Source: Trichinella spiralis
Taxonomy: Eukaryota > Nematoda > Enoplea > Trichinellida > Trichinellidae
Assembly: GCA_000181795.3 (NCBI GenBank)
Contig: CM012953.1
Coordinates: 6,488,267 to 6,552,266, forward strand
Length of the DNA stretch: 64,000 nucleotides
Direction: 5' to 3'
The notes under the pieces were generated by a model, which had not been told where the DNA came from, did no database searches, and saw nothing but the letters and a program-made list of their open reading frames with translations. Of the stretch, positions 1 to 10,566 are shown one piece after another; the first letter of the stretch is position 1, and each line of letters begins with the position of its first letter. The translations under genes and the position numbers were made by a program.

Positions 1-280
1 TAAAATATAGAATAATGATACAAATTATTTTCGGGAATGCTGATCATGAAAAAGTATAAACTTCACCACAAATAATATATTTAAATAAATAGAATTTCAA
101 TGAATGAAAAAACTTCAAACAAACAATAAAATTTTGGAATAATAAATATTTCCATTTTTTATGTTACGTCACTATTATTAAAGTTACGTAATCCTAAATG
201 GAATATTTGAACCAATGAAATGAAAAAATATTACAGCTAATCACAACTGAAGAGTTTGAATCAATGAGCAATTAGACAAG

Positions 281-358
281 GAAAACCAATACGACAAAGA
301 CTTCACGGCCCAATAAAATGAAAACCAATACGACAAAGATTTGACGGTCCAATAAAAT
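281..358. repeat. 39-bp direct repeat, two units, CCAAT-rich
   Basis: Two adjacent 39-bp units (281-319 and 320-358) are nearly identical, and each carries two CCAAT motifs. Further CCAAT motifs lie at about 211 and 371. The array could be a promoter-type element for a gene to the left of the window or part of an old transposon; nothing visible decides between these. Confidence 0.6.
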
Positions 359-795
359 AGCGTGGGCAAAGACCAATAAGAGGAAAGTGGGACCGAGTAA
401 AACCACCCCGTAATAAAATCACCTTCACCACCAACACATGGTGTGAAAGAAAACGTGAGCAATTTTTTGACAAAGGCGTATGCGTAAAAACTTGCATAAA
501 ATTTGTTGAATTATGAGCATACATGTAATGTGAGCACTGACGCCATTTGTGAGCCATAAATTAAAACCGTAGACGCCACATTCTACATTTTGCAGACGGA
601 TTATCGATTTTCCTACATCTTTTTGGGAAATTAATGCTTCTTGTATCTTGATACTTCGACTGAATCGAGATAACAAATTTGAACAAGCAAAAAATTCAGT
701 AAAAAACCATAAGAGAGGGTTGACATTTATGATGTCAATCGGGCCCTGTATGGATCAGGAAATTTTCTTTTCTTTTACTATTCCTTCTTCTCTTT

Positions 796-960
796 ATGTC
801 TGCTAATTCTGAATTGCGTCTTGTAACCAATCGTTGCGGTAAACTGTCCTTTGTTTTTGAAAGAAAGGCATATAAACTGAAACATACTGGCAAAAAAAAG
901 AAATATTTGGGATGTTCCAAAGTACATACTCAATGTACAACATGTGTCCATTGTTATTAA
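796..960 (+). pseudogene. FLYWCH-type zinc-finger fragment (54 codons)
   Basis: An ATG-started open frame of 54 codons reads like the start of a FLYWCH zinc-finger domain. It has an L-R-L-V opening, a G-K-L-S-F-V core, a Y-K-L strand, then a Cys at residue 40, further Cys at 47 and 50, and H52-C53. The aromatic residue that usually precedes the first Cys of the WxC motif is replaced (Y-L-G-C). In animals such fingers occur in stand-alone proteins and in Mutator-like (MULE) transposons. No transposase or further exon was found alongside, so a decayed MULE fragment or an orphan exon is most likely. The family call rests on motif spacing read by eye. Confidence 0.45.
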
Positions 961-1973
961 GGAATAGTTTATTTTGGTATAGAATAAAATAGGATGCAGG
1001 AATGAAATGTGTAGAAATTTAAAAGTTACGGCCATTATTAGTCAGAAAGATCGAGTTGAAAGGTTCCCGATGGATTCACCATTTTACTGAATTTTATTAA
1101 AAAACTAATTTTAATTAATTTCATAAAATAAGTACATTTAAATAGTAATTTTTTATATAAACTGAATATCAGAAAACTTATCATTAAAAAGAAACCAAAT
1201 GTTGACAAATAAAATTCATCACAACGACAACCAGTGAAATTCAGCTGCGCGATGACAAACATTCATCAAAACGACAATCAATGAAGGCTAGTCAGCTTGA
1301 AAGTCAATGAATTTTATAACCAATCGAATTTTGATGGGGCATGCTTTTGATGGGAAAAAGGAATCTACCCTATTGTATCTTCTTTTTTTTTATTTAAATA
1401 TTTACTATATTAAAAAATATTATCACATATGTTTTGTAATAATAAAATATATTTATGCATTTTCTCAATATATTTTATTTAATAAAATTTTTACATAATT
1501 GAACTTGATTTTTCTTTACATTACAGTGTATATTATCTGAATGATAATTGATAAATGCACATATTATTTGCTAGATAAGTTTGTTTTTTGTTACCTGAAA
1601 AATATTTATTACCAAATGTTATGGGAAAATGATTATTACCAATTTCATTATTTCTGAATGAGAAGTTTGTTCTTAATTACTAGTAAAGAGATTTGCATTA
1701 AAAAATGAAATTGTTCATAATTTTTACCATTCAGTTTGTTCATATTTTTACTTAGGAAATATCATTTTCTGTTATTAATAAATATATTTCACATTATACA
1801 ATTTGGAGACTTGTTTTAAAAAAACCGTTCATGAATTTCGTATCATGTTTGTTTCGTATTTCAGTTGATCTGTTGAATTAAATGCCCAGCTTTGTTGTTT
1901 AAGTTGCAAAAAACAAAAAAAGAAAAGGAAAGAAAAAGTTGGTTAGTTAGTTAGTTAGTCGGTTCGCAGACAA
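961..1973. other. A+T-rich stretch without a gene
   Basis: No coding frame with recognisable content was seen. A short GTTA tetranucleotide run (about 1942-1959) lies just upstream of COG7 and probably belongs to its promoter or 5' leader. Confidence 0.5.
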
Positions 1974-2033
1974 GTGTCACGCGAGCACGTGACGTCAAAG
2001 AATATTTTCATAATTGTTCTTGTACAGCAAATT

Positions 2034-4130
2034 ATGGACAGTTGGGATTCGAGTGTGTTGGACGCGGTCGTGAAGGATCGATTCGAATTTTTGAACGATG
2101 CTCTTCGACCGTCGGTGAATATGCCGATGTCGAATAAAATTGCCAACGCTGCCGAGGTGTTGGCTCGTTTGGAACAAGTTGAACGGATGCTGAATTTGTC
2201 GTTTCAGCAGACGGTTGCTTCAAAGTCGAAGGAAGCGGCTAGTCATTTGGCGGCAAAGTTGGAAGATTTGAAAATCGAAGCTTCGCGGATTCAGGGGAAA
2301 ATTTGGGATTGTGGAAAAGAGGTACAGGAGTGCAATGACAAAAATGCGCACATACTGGAAGAATTGTTGGCACTGCACCGGGAAAAGGTGGAGCTGACTG
2401 TGCTGCAGAAGCGTTTCGATGACGAAGAAGAATGGCGGACGTTGGTTGAAGAAGTGGACGGCATTTTCAGCGCCGGACAGTTGGCCAGCATGACGGACCA
2501 CGTTTTGAAAATGCATCAATTTGTCAGTCGTAGTGGGATGGATGAGCAGGATCACAAGCGACAAAGCTATTTGGACAGTTTGAAAGATCAACTAATTTCG
2601 GCGATCACGCCCAACGTGATCGCGGCTTTTCACCAGCGTGCTGTTGAATCATGCCACGATTATGCCGGCATTTTCAAATCGCTCGGTCGTGACAAAGATT
2701 TCGAGTCGATATTTTTCAGCTACATCAAGCGTGATTTTGGCAAAATTTGGTCGTCAATTTCTTGGAATGAAATCGACATTGCAGACTTGTTGAAACGTCT
2801 TCTCGACTTGTTGGTCAACGCCTGGCAGGACAGTTCTCGTTTGGTTGGTCCAGTGTTGTCCAATGCGGATGATCTGATTTGCGCTGCTCTTTCGGAATCT
2901 TTTCCAATTCTCCAACCGTCATTGGAAAGTCTACTGGAAAATTACCATTTCAACGATACTGCACAACAATGCACGACGAAATTGTTGCTCAATTTGAAAA
3001 GTATGCTTGAACAGACTGCAAATTCTGTGAGCTTGTATTTCGGCGATGCCAAACAAGAGACCAAGTTCCAATTGGGCAAAAAGCTGTTGGCTGAATTTGT
3101 ACCTCTGCTGATTCGCTACAGGCAGGATGAAACGAGCTATTTGCTGTTCGAGGTGAACAAATTTGAATTCGAACGCACCGCCTGGACCACTTCAGCGCCA
3201 GCGATGTTCACGTTGCTCAGCGAAGCTTCGGAAAGAAGCCGCATATTGCTCGGCAAGTTCTCTTTGCCGTTATTGGTGCGTTCCATTGAACCGGCTCTGC
3301 TGAATTACACGGCCAGAGTTGATCAGCTTTTCGACCAGCTTGACAACAAGACGAACAAGCATTTCGACATTTGGCTGAAATTGTTCAGCTTTTGTGGAAA
3401 ACTTTGGCATTTGACATTCAAATTGGAAGATACGTTGAAAGCAGACTGGCAACGGATGATCACGGACGACCACAGGCAGGATAAATCCCTTTACGAACTG
3501 GTGATTGAAGAAAGTGGTTATTTTTTGGAAGAGAGCAAAAAATTGATGAACAACATCGTTGTCGAATCAGTGTTGTTGGGTCAACTTTTGCCCGAATATG
3601 AACGTCGTTTGCGACAATTGACCAGTCGAGCTTTGAACATTGCTTGTGTGAAGCTTTTCGAACCGGTCGATCGGATTTTGAATCCCGTTGCAAAATTACC
3701 CGTTTGGATGGAAGAACAGACATTCGATTTGCCAAATTACAGCCTAGTACCTCAAGAATATGTGACCGCACTTGGTCAGTATTTGATGACGCTTGCCAAC
3801 AAATTGGAACCGTTGCTTAATTCCGATGTTGGTTCTGAAATGGCTTTGTCGTTGAAATGGCAAATGGGCAAATTTGACAACATGCGACAGGTGAAAAGTT
3901 TCGATCCAGAATCTGAGGCTCGACTCTGGTTGGAATGGATATTTGGGGAAATTGTAAGTCGATTTGTGCGAACAGTTCAACAAGTGCCGAAATTTGCACT
4001 GAATGGTCGAAAGCAGCTAATAGTCGACGCTGAATGTCTGTGCAACGTTATTGAAGATTTCGGTGTTGACGTTCCGGATAAGCTGAATGATTTTATCGGA
4101 AAACTTCGTGATGAAATTACATATTCATAA
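2034..4130 (+). CDS. COG7: Conserved oligomeric Golgi complex subunit 7
   Basis: A single-exon gene for a 698-residue protein. COG7 is part of lobe B of the COG tethering complex, which guides retrograde vesicles within the Golgi and keeps glycosylation enzymes in place. The match to animal COG7 is recognisable by eye at the start (MDSW...), in the helical stretch around residues 195-220 (LDSLKDQLISAITP then IAAFHQRAVE, human LEALKNRLEALASP then IVAAFTSQAVD) and near residues 565-590 (YSLVPQEYVTALGQYLM, human FSLTPLEYISNIGQYIM). Residues 50-150 are predicted coiled coil. The ATG at 2034 is chosen because the frame upstream has only a GTG and because a T-rich tract ending in AG sits 6 nt before it, like a trans-splice or leader-intron acceptor. 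Absence of introns is unusual for this window. Length is close to the human protein. Confidence 0.9.
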   Translation: MDSWDSSVLDAVVKDRFEFLNDALRPSVNMPMSNKIANAAEVLARLEQVERMLNLSFQQTVASKSKEAASHLAAKLEDLKIEASRIQGKIWDCGKEVQECNDKNAHILEELLALHREKVELTVLQKRFDDEEEWRTLVEEVDGIFSAGQLASMTDHVLKMHQFVSRSGMDEQDHKRQSYLDSLKDQLISAITPNVIAAFHQRAVESCHDYAGIFKSLGRDKDFESIFFSYIKRDFGKIWSSISWNEIDIADLLKRLLDLLVNAWQDSSRLVGPVLSNADDLICAALSESFPILQPSLESLLENYHFNDTAQQCTTKLLLNLKSMLEQTANSVSLYFGDAKQETKFQLGKKLLAEFVPLLIRYRQDETSYLLFEVNKFEFERTAWTTSAPAMFTLLSEASERSRILLGKFSLPLLVRSIEPALLNYTARVDQLFDQLDNKTNKHFDIWLKLFSFCGKLWHLTFKLEDTLKADWQRMITDDHRQDKSLYELVIEESGYFLEESKKLMNNIVVESVLLGQLLPEYERRLRQLTSRALNIACVKLFEPVDRILNPVAKLPVWMEEQTFDLPNYSLVPQEYVTALGQYLMTLANKLEPLLNSDVGSEMALSLKWQMGKFDNMRQVKSFDPESEARLWLEWIFGEIVSRFVRTVQQVPKFALNGRKQLIVDAECLCNVIEDFGVDVPDKLNDFIGKLRDEITYS

Positions 4131-5061
4131 ATTTCAAATATTCTTAAAATGATGCAGTTTTTTTGATTGTGATTTTTATACACTATTCTATTAAATGCTT
4201 TTCTTTTGTTATGTAATTAATTTTTTGACTATTTTCGCAATTTTTAATACAACTGTCATTGTCATTGTTAAGATAAAAATTTTATTAGCAGTTCCATTGT
4301 GCTGAAGGGATGTTGTCAAATTGTTTGATAAACATTATTAACTTAAAGTTATTAAAATTGATTACAATTTGATAATTATTATCTTTCATTTCGATTACGA
4401 ATTTTATAACTTTATTAATTTCTATTTGTTCTTTCAAGAGAAGCTTATTTCTTTTTCTCCAATAATTTTTGATGATTTCTGTAATTATGAATGTTTACAT
4501 TAAATTTCTACAAAATGTAAAACATGATCCAGCTCAGATGCTTCCAGATAAGTTTAAAAAAAAACAAATCAATGTTTAATCGGTTTTTTTCTGCAACTTT
4601 TCTTGACAATGAAGATATACAGTTTTACAAAATAACTTGAATTTTTACAAAAAAAATTTCATATAAGAAAAAACAAAAGATTATTACTAATCTTTGGATT
4701 CAATTGAAAAAAAGTAATTTTATTTTCAGGCTATGAATTTTTTATAAGCACCAAACTGATAGTTTTCACAGGAACATTTTCATAAAATGTGAATTTAAAT
4801 TGTGAAAAAAACCAAATAATAATATAGATTCCTTTTTGTTTTAAATTTAAAATATAAAGAATTTTACTTGTTCAAAACATTGCAAAATATGTTTTCGTTT
4901 ACTAATAAATTTTTTCAAGTAATAATAATAATACACTTATGCATACATGAATGCAATTATTTGAAAATTCATTTCAAGCTATGACCTTCTCCTTTGAAAA
5001 TTCTTCCTTCACTCGTTATCTCATTTCTTTTAGGTTTCTGCTTAAAAATCATTTCACATAA
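4131..5061. other. Intergenic, convergent COG7/UFD1 3' ends
   Basis: Very A+T-rich spacer between two converging genes. It presumably holds both 3' UTRs; no further gene or repeat was seen. Confidence 0.5.
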
Positions 5062-6641
5062 TCAAGAAAAAAATACGAAAAAAATTCTAAAACAAAAATG
5101 AACCTCAGCTGAAAGTCGATGAAATCGAAGTTTGTTGTAATCGAAATTGCAATCTGCATCATATCTAAATAAATAAAATGAAACAAAATCCAAAAATGTA
5201 ATTATGCAAAAATTAGACAACTCAGAAACGCTCGTAACGTCAGTATCCGTTGTCAACCGCAACTGCTTATGTGGCCTTTCTTTACCGTCCAAGCGAAAAG
5301 CTTTACCAGGGAAAGCCTGAAAAAAAACAATTTTATTCAACATTAATAATAAATAAAACGTTTTCGACAAAAACATACCGTTGAATTTTCTACATGAGGC
5401 AAAGACGGAGCCTAAATTTAAACTGTAAATATTTTATAATTATAAAAAATGATAAAATTAAAACTTGCCGGTAAACAAAGTGCTGCTGAAGTGGAAGTCG
5501 ATTTTGGTTGATCTTCTGGAACATCGAAATCCACCTAAAATTATTTACCAAGTATTCATCTGTAAAACACACCGATTTAGCTGACCGACGAACATTAATG
5601 TCACATTCAATTATAGAAACAGCATCGGTTGGACGAAGCTCTTGTACCAAAAATTCCATTACCTGATTACAATGAAAATCATGTTAAAACCATTTTTCCT
5701 TATTTTTCTTTCATTTTTAGAAAACCTTACTTTGTCATTATACTCGATCGCTATCATGTCACCTTTTGTCAAACAGGCATAATTTCGAAGTTTCAATTCC
5801 AAGCTAAAATTACCAAACACGCATGAATATGTGCAGAAAAAATGAAACTGAAACTTACAGAACGCTTGGATTTGCCAAACCAACAAATCGAGAATCCTGA
5901 GGCTTCAACTTTACGTACGTACCAACAGGCAGATCTACCGATTCTATTTGGATCATGTCACCTTCGCATAACAATAAGTTGCGCATCATCTGAAAAGATA
6001 AATGACAAAAATTAGAGATAAAAATTCAATGCATAAAGAAAAATACCCAATGTGGAATGTAGCATTTTCCTTCTTCCTGGTGAAATTCCAAAACTCCACA
6101 ATGTGTGCTACGCTTCACATCTTTGTTAGAGTTAGTAATTTTGAATAACATAGGATATGAAATGTGTAGTCGTGCTGTAAAACATTAAAATTTCTCAAAA
6201 ATATACAATACATCTAACTGTATAAAAAGTGCTTTTTTAAAATTACAAATTCGCACAATTCAAAAGTTGAAAGTTTTCACTACTTACTTAGCCAATCCAA
6301 TGCACTGTGCGGTAATAAAACTGAAATAATACATTTTAAACTCTTCAAGACATAAAATGCCGTGCCGTACCTTTTCCTCCATAATCTATATTACGGGTTC
6401 GCTCTATTGATACAGAAGAGGGACACATCGCCACAGAAAAACAACGATAACGTGTATTATATGGACGAATTTCTTGCGGAAATAAGGCTGTCAAATCAAA
6501 CTAAAATATCACTCTACTTATTATTGGAATAAAAATCTACTGTTAAATGTAAAGATAAATTTAATCCTAGATTATAAAAAAATAAAAAATTCTGATCATC
6601 AGCTATATCCATCACAATATACTGCACCAAATACTTACCAT
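5062..6641 (-). CDS. UFD1: Ubiquitin fusion degradation protein 1
   Basis: UFD1 pairs with NPL4 as the adaptor that brings p97/VCP to ubiquitinated substrates, including ER-associated degradation clients. About ten exons on the minus strand give the whole UFD1 core in order: the R-C-F-S-V start, a [10 protein letters not shown] segment (human MPPSALDQL), [48 protein letters not shown] and [11 protein letters not shown], then the tail segment AFRLDGKE. The first coding exon is only the ATG (6641-6639), followed directly by GTAAGT; exon 2 begins at the Phe codon near 6502. Introns are mostly around 57 nt. One intron (5412-5468) appears to be GC-AG: the donor reads CCG|GCAAGT and both flanking exons stay in frame. 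Two other donors (GTTCGT, GTTGTC) are weak, so the last two exons are less certain. The C-terminus, ending at the TGA at 5062, is shorter than in vertebrates. Confidence 0.9.
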
Positions 6642-7451
6642 GGTGCTTTCTGCTCCAAACACTGGCAATGCTGAAACAGCCTAAACTAAGCCTAAACCAA
6701 CAAAACAATTTAAGCTTATAAAATAATCAGCAAAACGAGCGTTGTCTAATCACTAAAAGTTCAAAGCAGCAAATGTGTTTAATATTTCAAAATAACATGC
6801 ACACAATTTACTAAGCAAAAAATGTTTAAAACAAAGCTCCAGCAAAGATGGAAAAAAATTCAATTTTATGAAATATCAATTATTTAATATTATGAAAAAT
6901 AGTAACAAAATTTTTCATCAGTATGAAATATTCTTCTGCATCTATAAAATTACATAAATGATGTAAATTATTTAACCGTTTGTTTTATATTCATCCAATA
7001 TATATTTATGCAAGAAAAAGCAATTTAAAAGAATTTTTACTAAAATTACTTTACACATAAAATACAGTATTCACGCATTAAAATAGTTCGCAAGGTTTAT
7101 AAAATAGAATTACAAGTACAGTAATACCTTATTTCATGTTTTATTAATATGATCGTTTTGCTCTTTTAAATATTACAAAGTTGATGGACGATGCTATTTC
7201 AGCTAAAAGTTTTAGTAATTTAATCGAAAATTTACAACATTCTCCGTTCAAAAACCAACAAACTTGAATTGTTTCAGAAACACTAATTTATTACACCGAT
7301 TACTGATAGTAGCAATAGTAGATTTTAAGTATTTAGGCTATCACTGTTTGAGAAAATTGTTTCTGAATTTTCCGATTTCAAATAAAGGAATACAAGATGA
7401 AAAACAGAAAAATCACAATGATCAAAATGATAGAATGAAAAACAGAAAAAA
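6642..7451. other. Intergenic spacer UFD1/ARPC5
   Basis: A+T-rich DNA between two minus-strand genes. The part next to 6642 should contain the UFD1 leader and promoter. No gene was seen. Confidence 0.45.
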
Positions 7452-7904
7452 TTAAAGTTTTTCCCTATCGGTGATTACTCGCATAATCGCGCCGTCGCCT
7501 GCTTTTCCAAAAACAATTTTATGCCAAAATAATAGTGCCGGCGAACTTCCATCTTGGCCAAATTCAAACCCTTTGTAAATATATTTCATCAATATGTCTA
7601 GTTGATCTACATCCAGATTGTTGACAGCTTTTTGCACATCTGATTGCTTAAAAGAGCAAAGAACTCGAATTACTAGCTGAGTGCATTTGTCTTTAGATTC
7701 CTGACTTTTGCTTCTAAAAGGAGGATTTTTCAAACACGCCTGTAAGGCTTCAGATAAACGATTGTTATGCAACAAATTGTTTATTGCAGATTCATTTGGT
7801 CCAACATAAGCAGTTTCCACATCGGCTTCGTCACCAAAAATTTCTTCATTTTGCACGTCAACATCAATATTTCGAAAAGAAGTGTTCAGTGTATTCTTCG
7901 CCAT
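7452..7904 (-). CDS. ARPC5: Arp2/3 complex subunit 5 (p16)
   Basis: A single-exon gene for 150 residues, the normal size of the smallest Arp2/3 subunit, which tethers ARPC4 and ARPC1 in the complex that nucleates branched actin. Family landmarks are plain: M-(A/S)-K-N-T start, F-R-N-I-D-V-D, an acidic stretch, ALQACLKNPP, SFKQSDVQKAVNNL, LMKYIYKGFE, and the closing region containing W-H-K and G-A-I-M-R-V-I-T. The ATG at 7904 agrees with the family start. Six nucleotides before it the minus strand has an AG after a TTCTTTT tract, a good splice-leader or leader-intron acceptor. It lies 0.8 kb upstream of UFD1 on the same strand, too far to argue for an operon. Confidence 0.95.
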   Translation of the reverse strand: MAKNTLNTSFRNIDVDVQNEEIFGDEADVETAYVGPNESAINNLLHNNRLSEALQACLKNPPFRSKSQESKDKCTQLVIRVLCSFKQSDVQKAVNNLDVDQLDILMKYIYKGFEFGQDGSSPALLFWHKIVFGKAGDGAIMRVITDREKL

Positions 7905-9396
7905 GTTATGCTAAAAGAATCAATTAATCACAACTGAAAATGAATAAAGAAATCACATCATACAAATACTTCAATAATTTTACTGCTTTATATATGCATA
8001 TCAATATTCAAGAATAAATGAGTAAAAGTTTTCTACTGATTCAAATAAAATCTTCGTGAAAAAAAACTAATTTAATATAACATAAAATATATAAATAAAT
8101 AAACGATTTTATGTCCTTCAGAAATTACACACCTCAGCTGGAATTATACAAAAATATCAAAAAGCATTGTAAAATAATGAGTAATTCACCAACAACATCT
8201 TTCAGTACTTTAAATGGTTGAAGAAAATTAATTGATTCTAAAAACAAGTAAAACTATTAATTATATTAAACACTACAATAAATCTCTTCAAATAAAAAAA
8301 CTTAAACCATTAAAATTACATTTCACATCGCTACATGACATTTTACATTAAAAAAATAAAAATACCTGTGCAAATTACTTGTCAATTTTTAAAGTCGATA
8401 TTTTCAATAAGTAATAATTATGCCTTGAAAATTATAACTTTAACTGATGCATTTAAAAAAATTATACGTTATCATTATTCATATTTCAGTATTTTGCATA
8501 TGTACCGTAATATTAAAATAAAAAAGGTATAATTTTCTGCAATTTACGATCTTTACAAAAGAAATAATTGATACTGTCTTTTGAATATATATTTTTTTCA
8601 ATTACTCAATTAAATAAAATATCTGATTAAACTTTTATTATTAATGCGAATTTCATTTCATCTGCTATTATTGTATTATTTGCAGAGCAGTTTTTCATCA
8701 AAATAATTTGTGCATTTAAAATTAAATTAATATTTGAAAAAAATACAATTGAAATATCATCATGCTAGCGATGATGATTTTATTAGGAGGACATTTTTGC
8801 AAATGAATGACATAAGAGAACAAGCTGAAATAATTTGAAAAATATAAATTATAAATTTTGAAATTTGTAGTTGATCAATTTATAAAATACAATCCTTTTG
8901 TTTATGCATGTTTTTCATGAAGTATATTTGAAAAAAAATGTTTCAGATGTGTAGCAAATGACTACAGAAAAATTACTACTTGATATTCATATTTAATACA
9001 ACTTTGTTTACATCGACTAAATGTCAATACAGTTGTGTTGTTTGGGCTGTGATTGATTTTGTTGCAGTGGAATTGAATAGACTAGAATAATTTTAAATTA
9101 TGAAATTTTGTTACTATAAATTTGTTATAAAAATAAATTTAAAAAATCTATATGTAAAAATTTGTTAATTAATAATTGTCATTTGGTCAATTGTAGTAAT
9201 TTCATTGTTTTATATCGTAATTTTGTTCAATGAAATATGGTTTCAGCGTCATGACCTATTTCTTCGCTTGTACTGGCCATTTTGGGCAATTGCGTCATTC
9301 ATATTTGGCGGCCTGTTGATTCGTGAGGTGTTTTTTATATGCTTACTATAAGAAGAAATTGATTGATGAGTATATTTTGATTGAACCAATTCATCG
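7905..9396. other. Divergent intergenic region ARPC5/ORMDL
   Basis: About 1.5 kb of very A+T-rich DNA between two divergent genes. It must hold both promoters, but no specific element or additional exon could be recognised. Around 9250-9330 the base composition is less extreme and may be a 5' UTR exon of ORMDL. Confidence 0.45.
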
Positions 9397-10206
9397 ATGA
9401 TTGCCGGCAGTGCTAATGTTGAAAGCAATCCAAATAGTTCTTGGCTGTCGACGCGTGGAGCTTGGGCAGCTTATTGTTCGAGCGTTTTTTTGTTGTTCAT
9501 CTTTCTGTTTTTGGTCGTCTCAGTTCCGACCGACTACGTTTACACTGCCACGAATGTATTGCACAATTTTGTAAGTGAAATTGTTTTTTTTAAATAAATT
9601 AAAAAATTAACAATTATACACACACATGTACAACAGGCGATGTATATAATCATGCATCAAATCAAAGGAGCACCGTGGTTGGCAGTTGATCAGGGCGAAT
9701 GTAGACGATTGACGTTTTGGGAACAAATCGATTCCGGCGTGCAGTTCACCGCTACCAAGAAGTTCATGAGCGTGTTCCCGATATTATTGTAAGTTATAAT
9801 TTTATTAATATGATCCAAAATTGTCACTTCATTTTTTTTCAATTGAAACGTAACAATTTTTGATGTTTCAACAATTAATGACAGCTTGATCGCTGTTGAA
9901 GCTTTCCAACTTGACGTGAATGATTGCCGTTTGACACCAATTTGACATCTATATGATTTGTATCTTTATAATAATAATAATAATACTCTTGCACTGTTGT
10001 GTTCATTCCTCACATGACAGTTTTGCATATGATGACTGTCCATAAAATTTGCAGAATTGTTTCTTTGTAGATTTCTCATCACAAACATTGCCAATAACTA
10101 CAAGTTCGATCACTTCCTTGTGAATTTGTTGTCATTGTTGGTTGTACTGTTGCCAAAGTCGCCACAATTTCACAAAGTTCGTGTTTTTGGAATCAACAAA
10201 TATTAA
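9397..10206 (+). CDS. ORMDL: ORMDL sphingolipid biosynthesis regulator
   Basis: ORMDL proteins are ER membrane proteins that bind serine palmitoyltransferase and restrain sphingolipid synthesis. Three exons (9397-9570, 9637-9788, 10071-10206) join to 153 codons plus stop, exactly the length of human ORMDL1-3. Conserved points include N-P-N near residue 12, S-T-R-G-A-W, T-N-V-L-H-N-F at the first exon end, I-K-G-A-P-W, a [11 protein letters not shown] stretch, and the signature end RVFGINKY. Hydrophobic segments near residues 25-45 and 100-140 fit its membrane hairpins. Intron phases are 0 and 2 with GTAAGT donors in both cases. The gene converges on RMND5 with about 360 nt between the stops. 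Confidence 0.95.
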
Positions 10207-10566
10207 TTAATCAACGTCAATTAAAGAAGCGCCCTAAAATTTTTCCTGTTCTCTCGTTGGTTTGTTTTGTAACTGAAGTCACGACAGATGTTCGAGTTCA
10301 CAGATGAAAAAAGAAAAAGGTATATTATTATTGAAAATTTTTTGTACGTTCGAATAAATAAAAATATTATTACTTTCAACAGATTGATTGCGCGTGGTAT
10401 TAAAAAATGAGAAATATTTCTTCAGCATTTTCACTTTATGATATAAAAATAAGCATATCAGGAAAATGGTACGCATTTTAAAAAGAAAATTACTTAAAAT
10501 AGTCAGACTGCAACAAAAACTGCAAACGAGTTATGTGCAAGTCAGAAAAATACAACAGTGATTTAT

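Noticed and set aside
735-1035. Minus-strand frames of 61-85 codons
   Set aside because: Phe/Leu-rich translations of A+T-rich DNA opposite the FLYWCH-like frame; no family and no signal.
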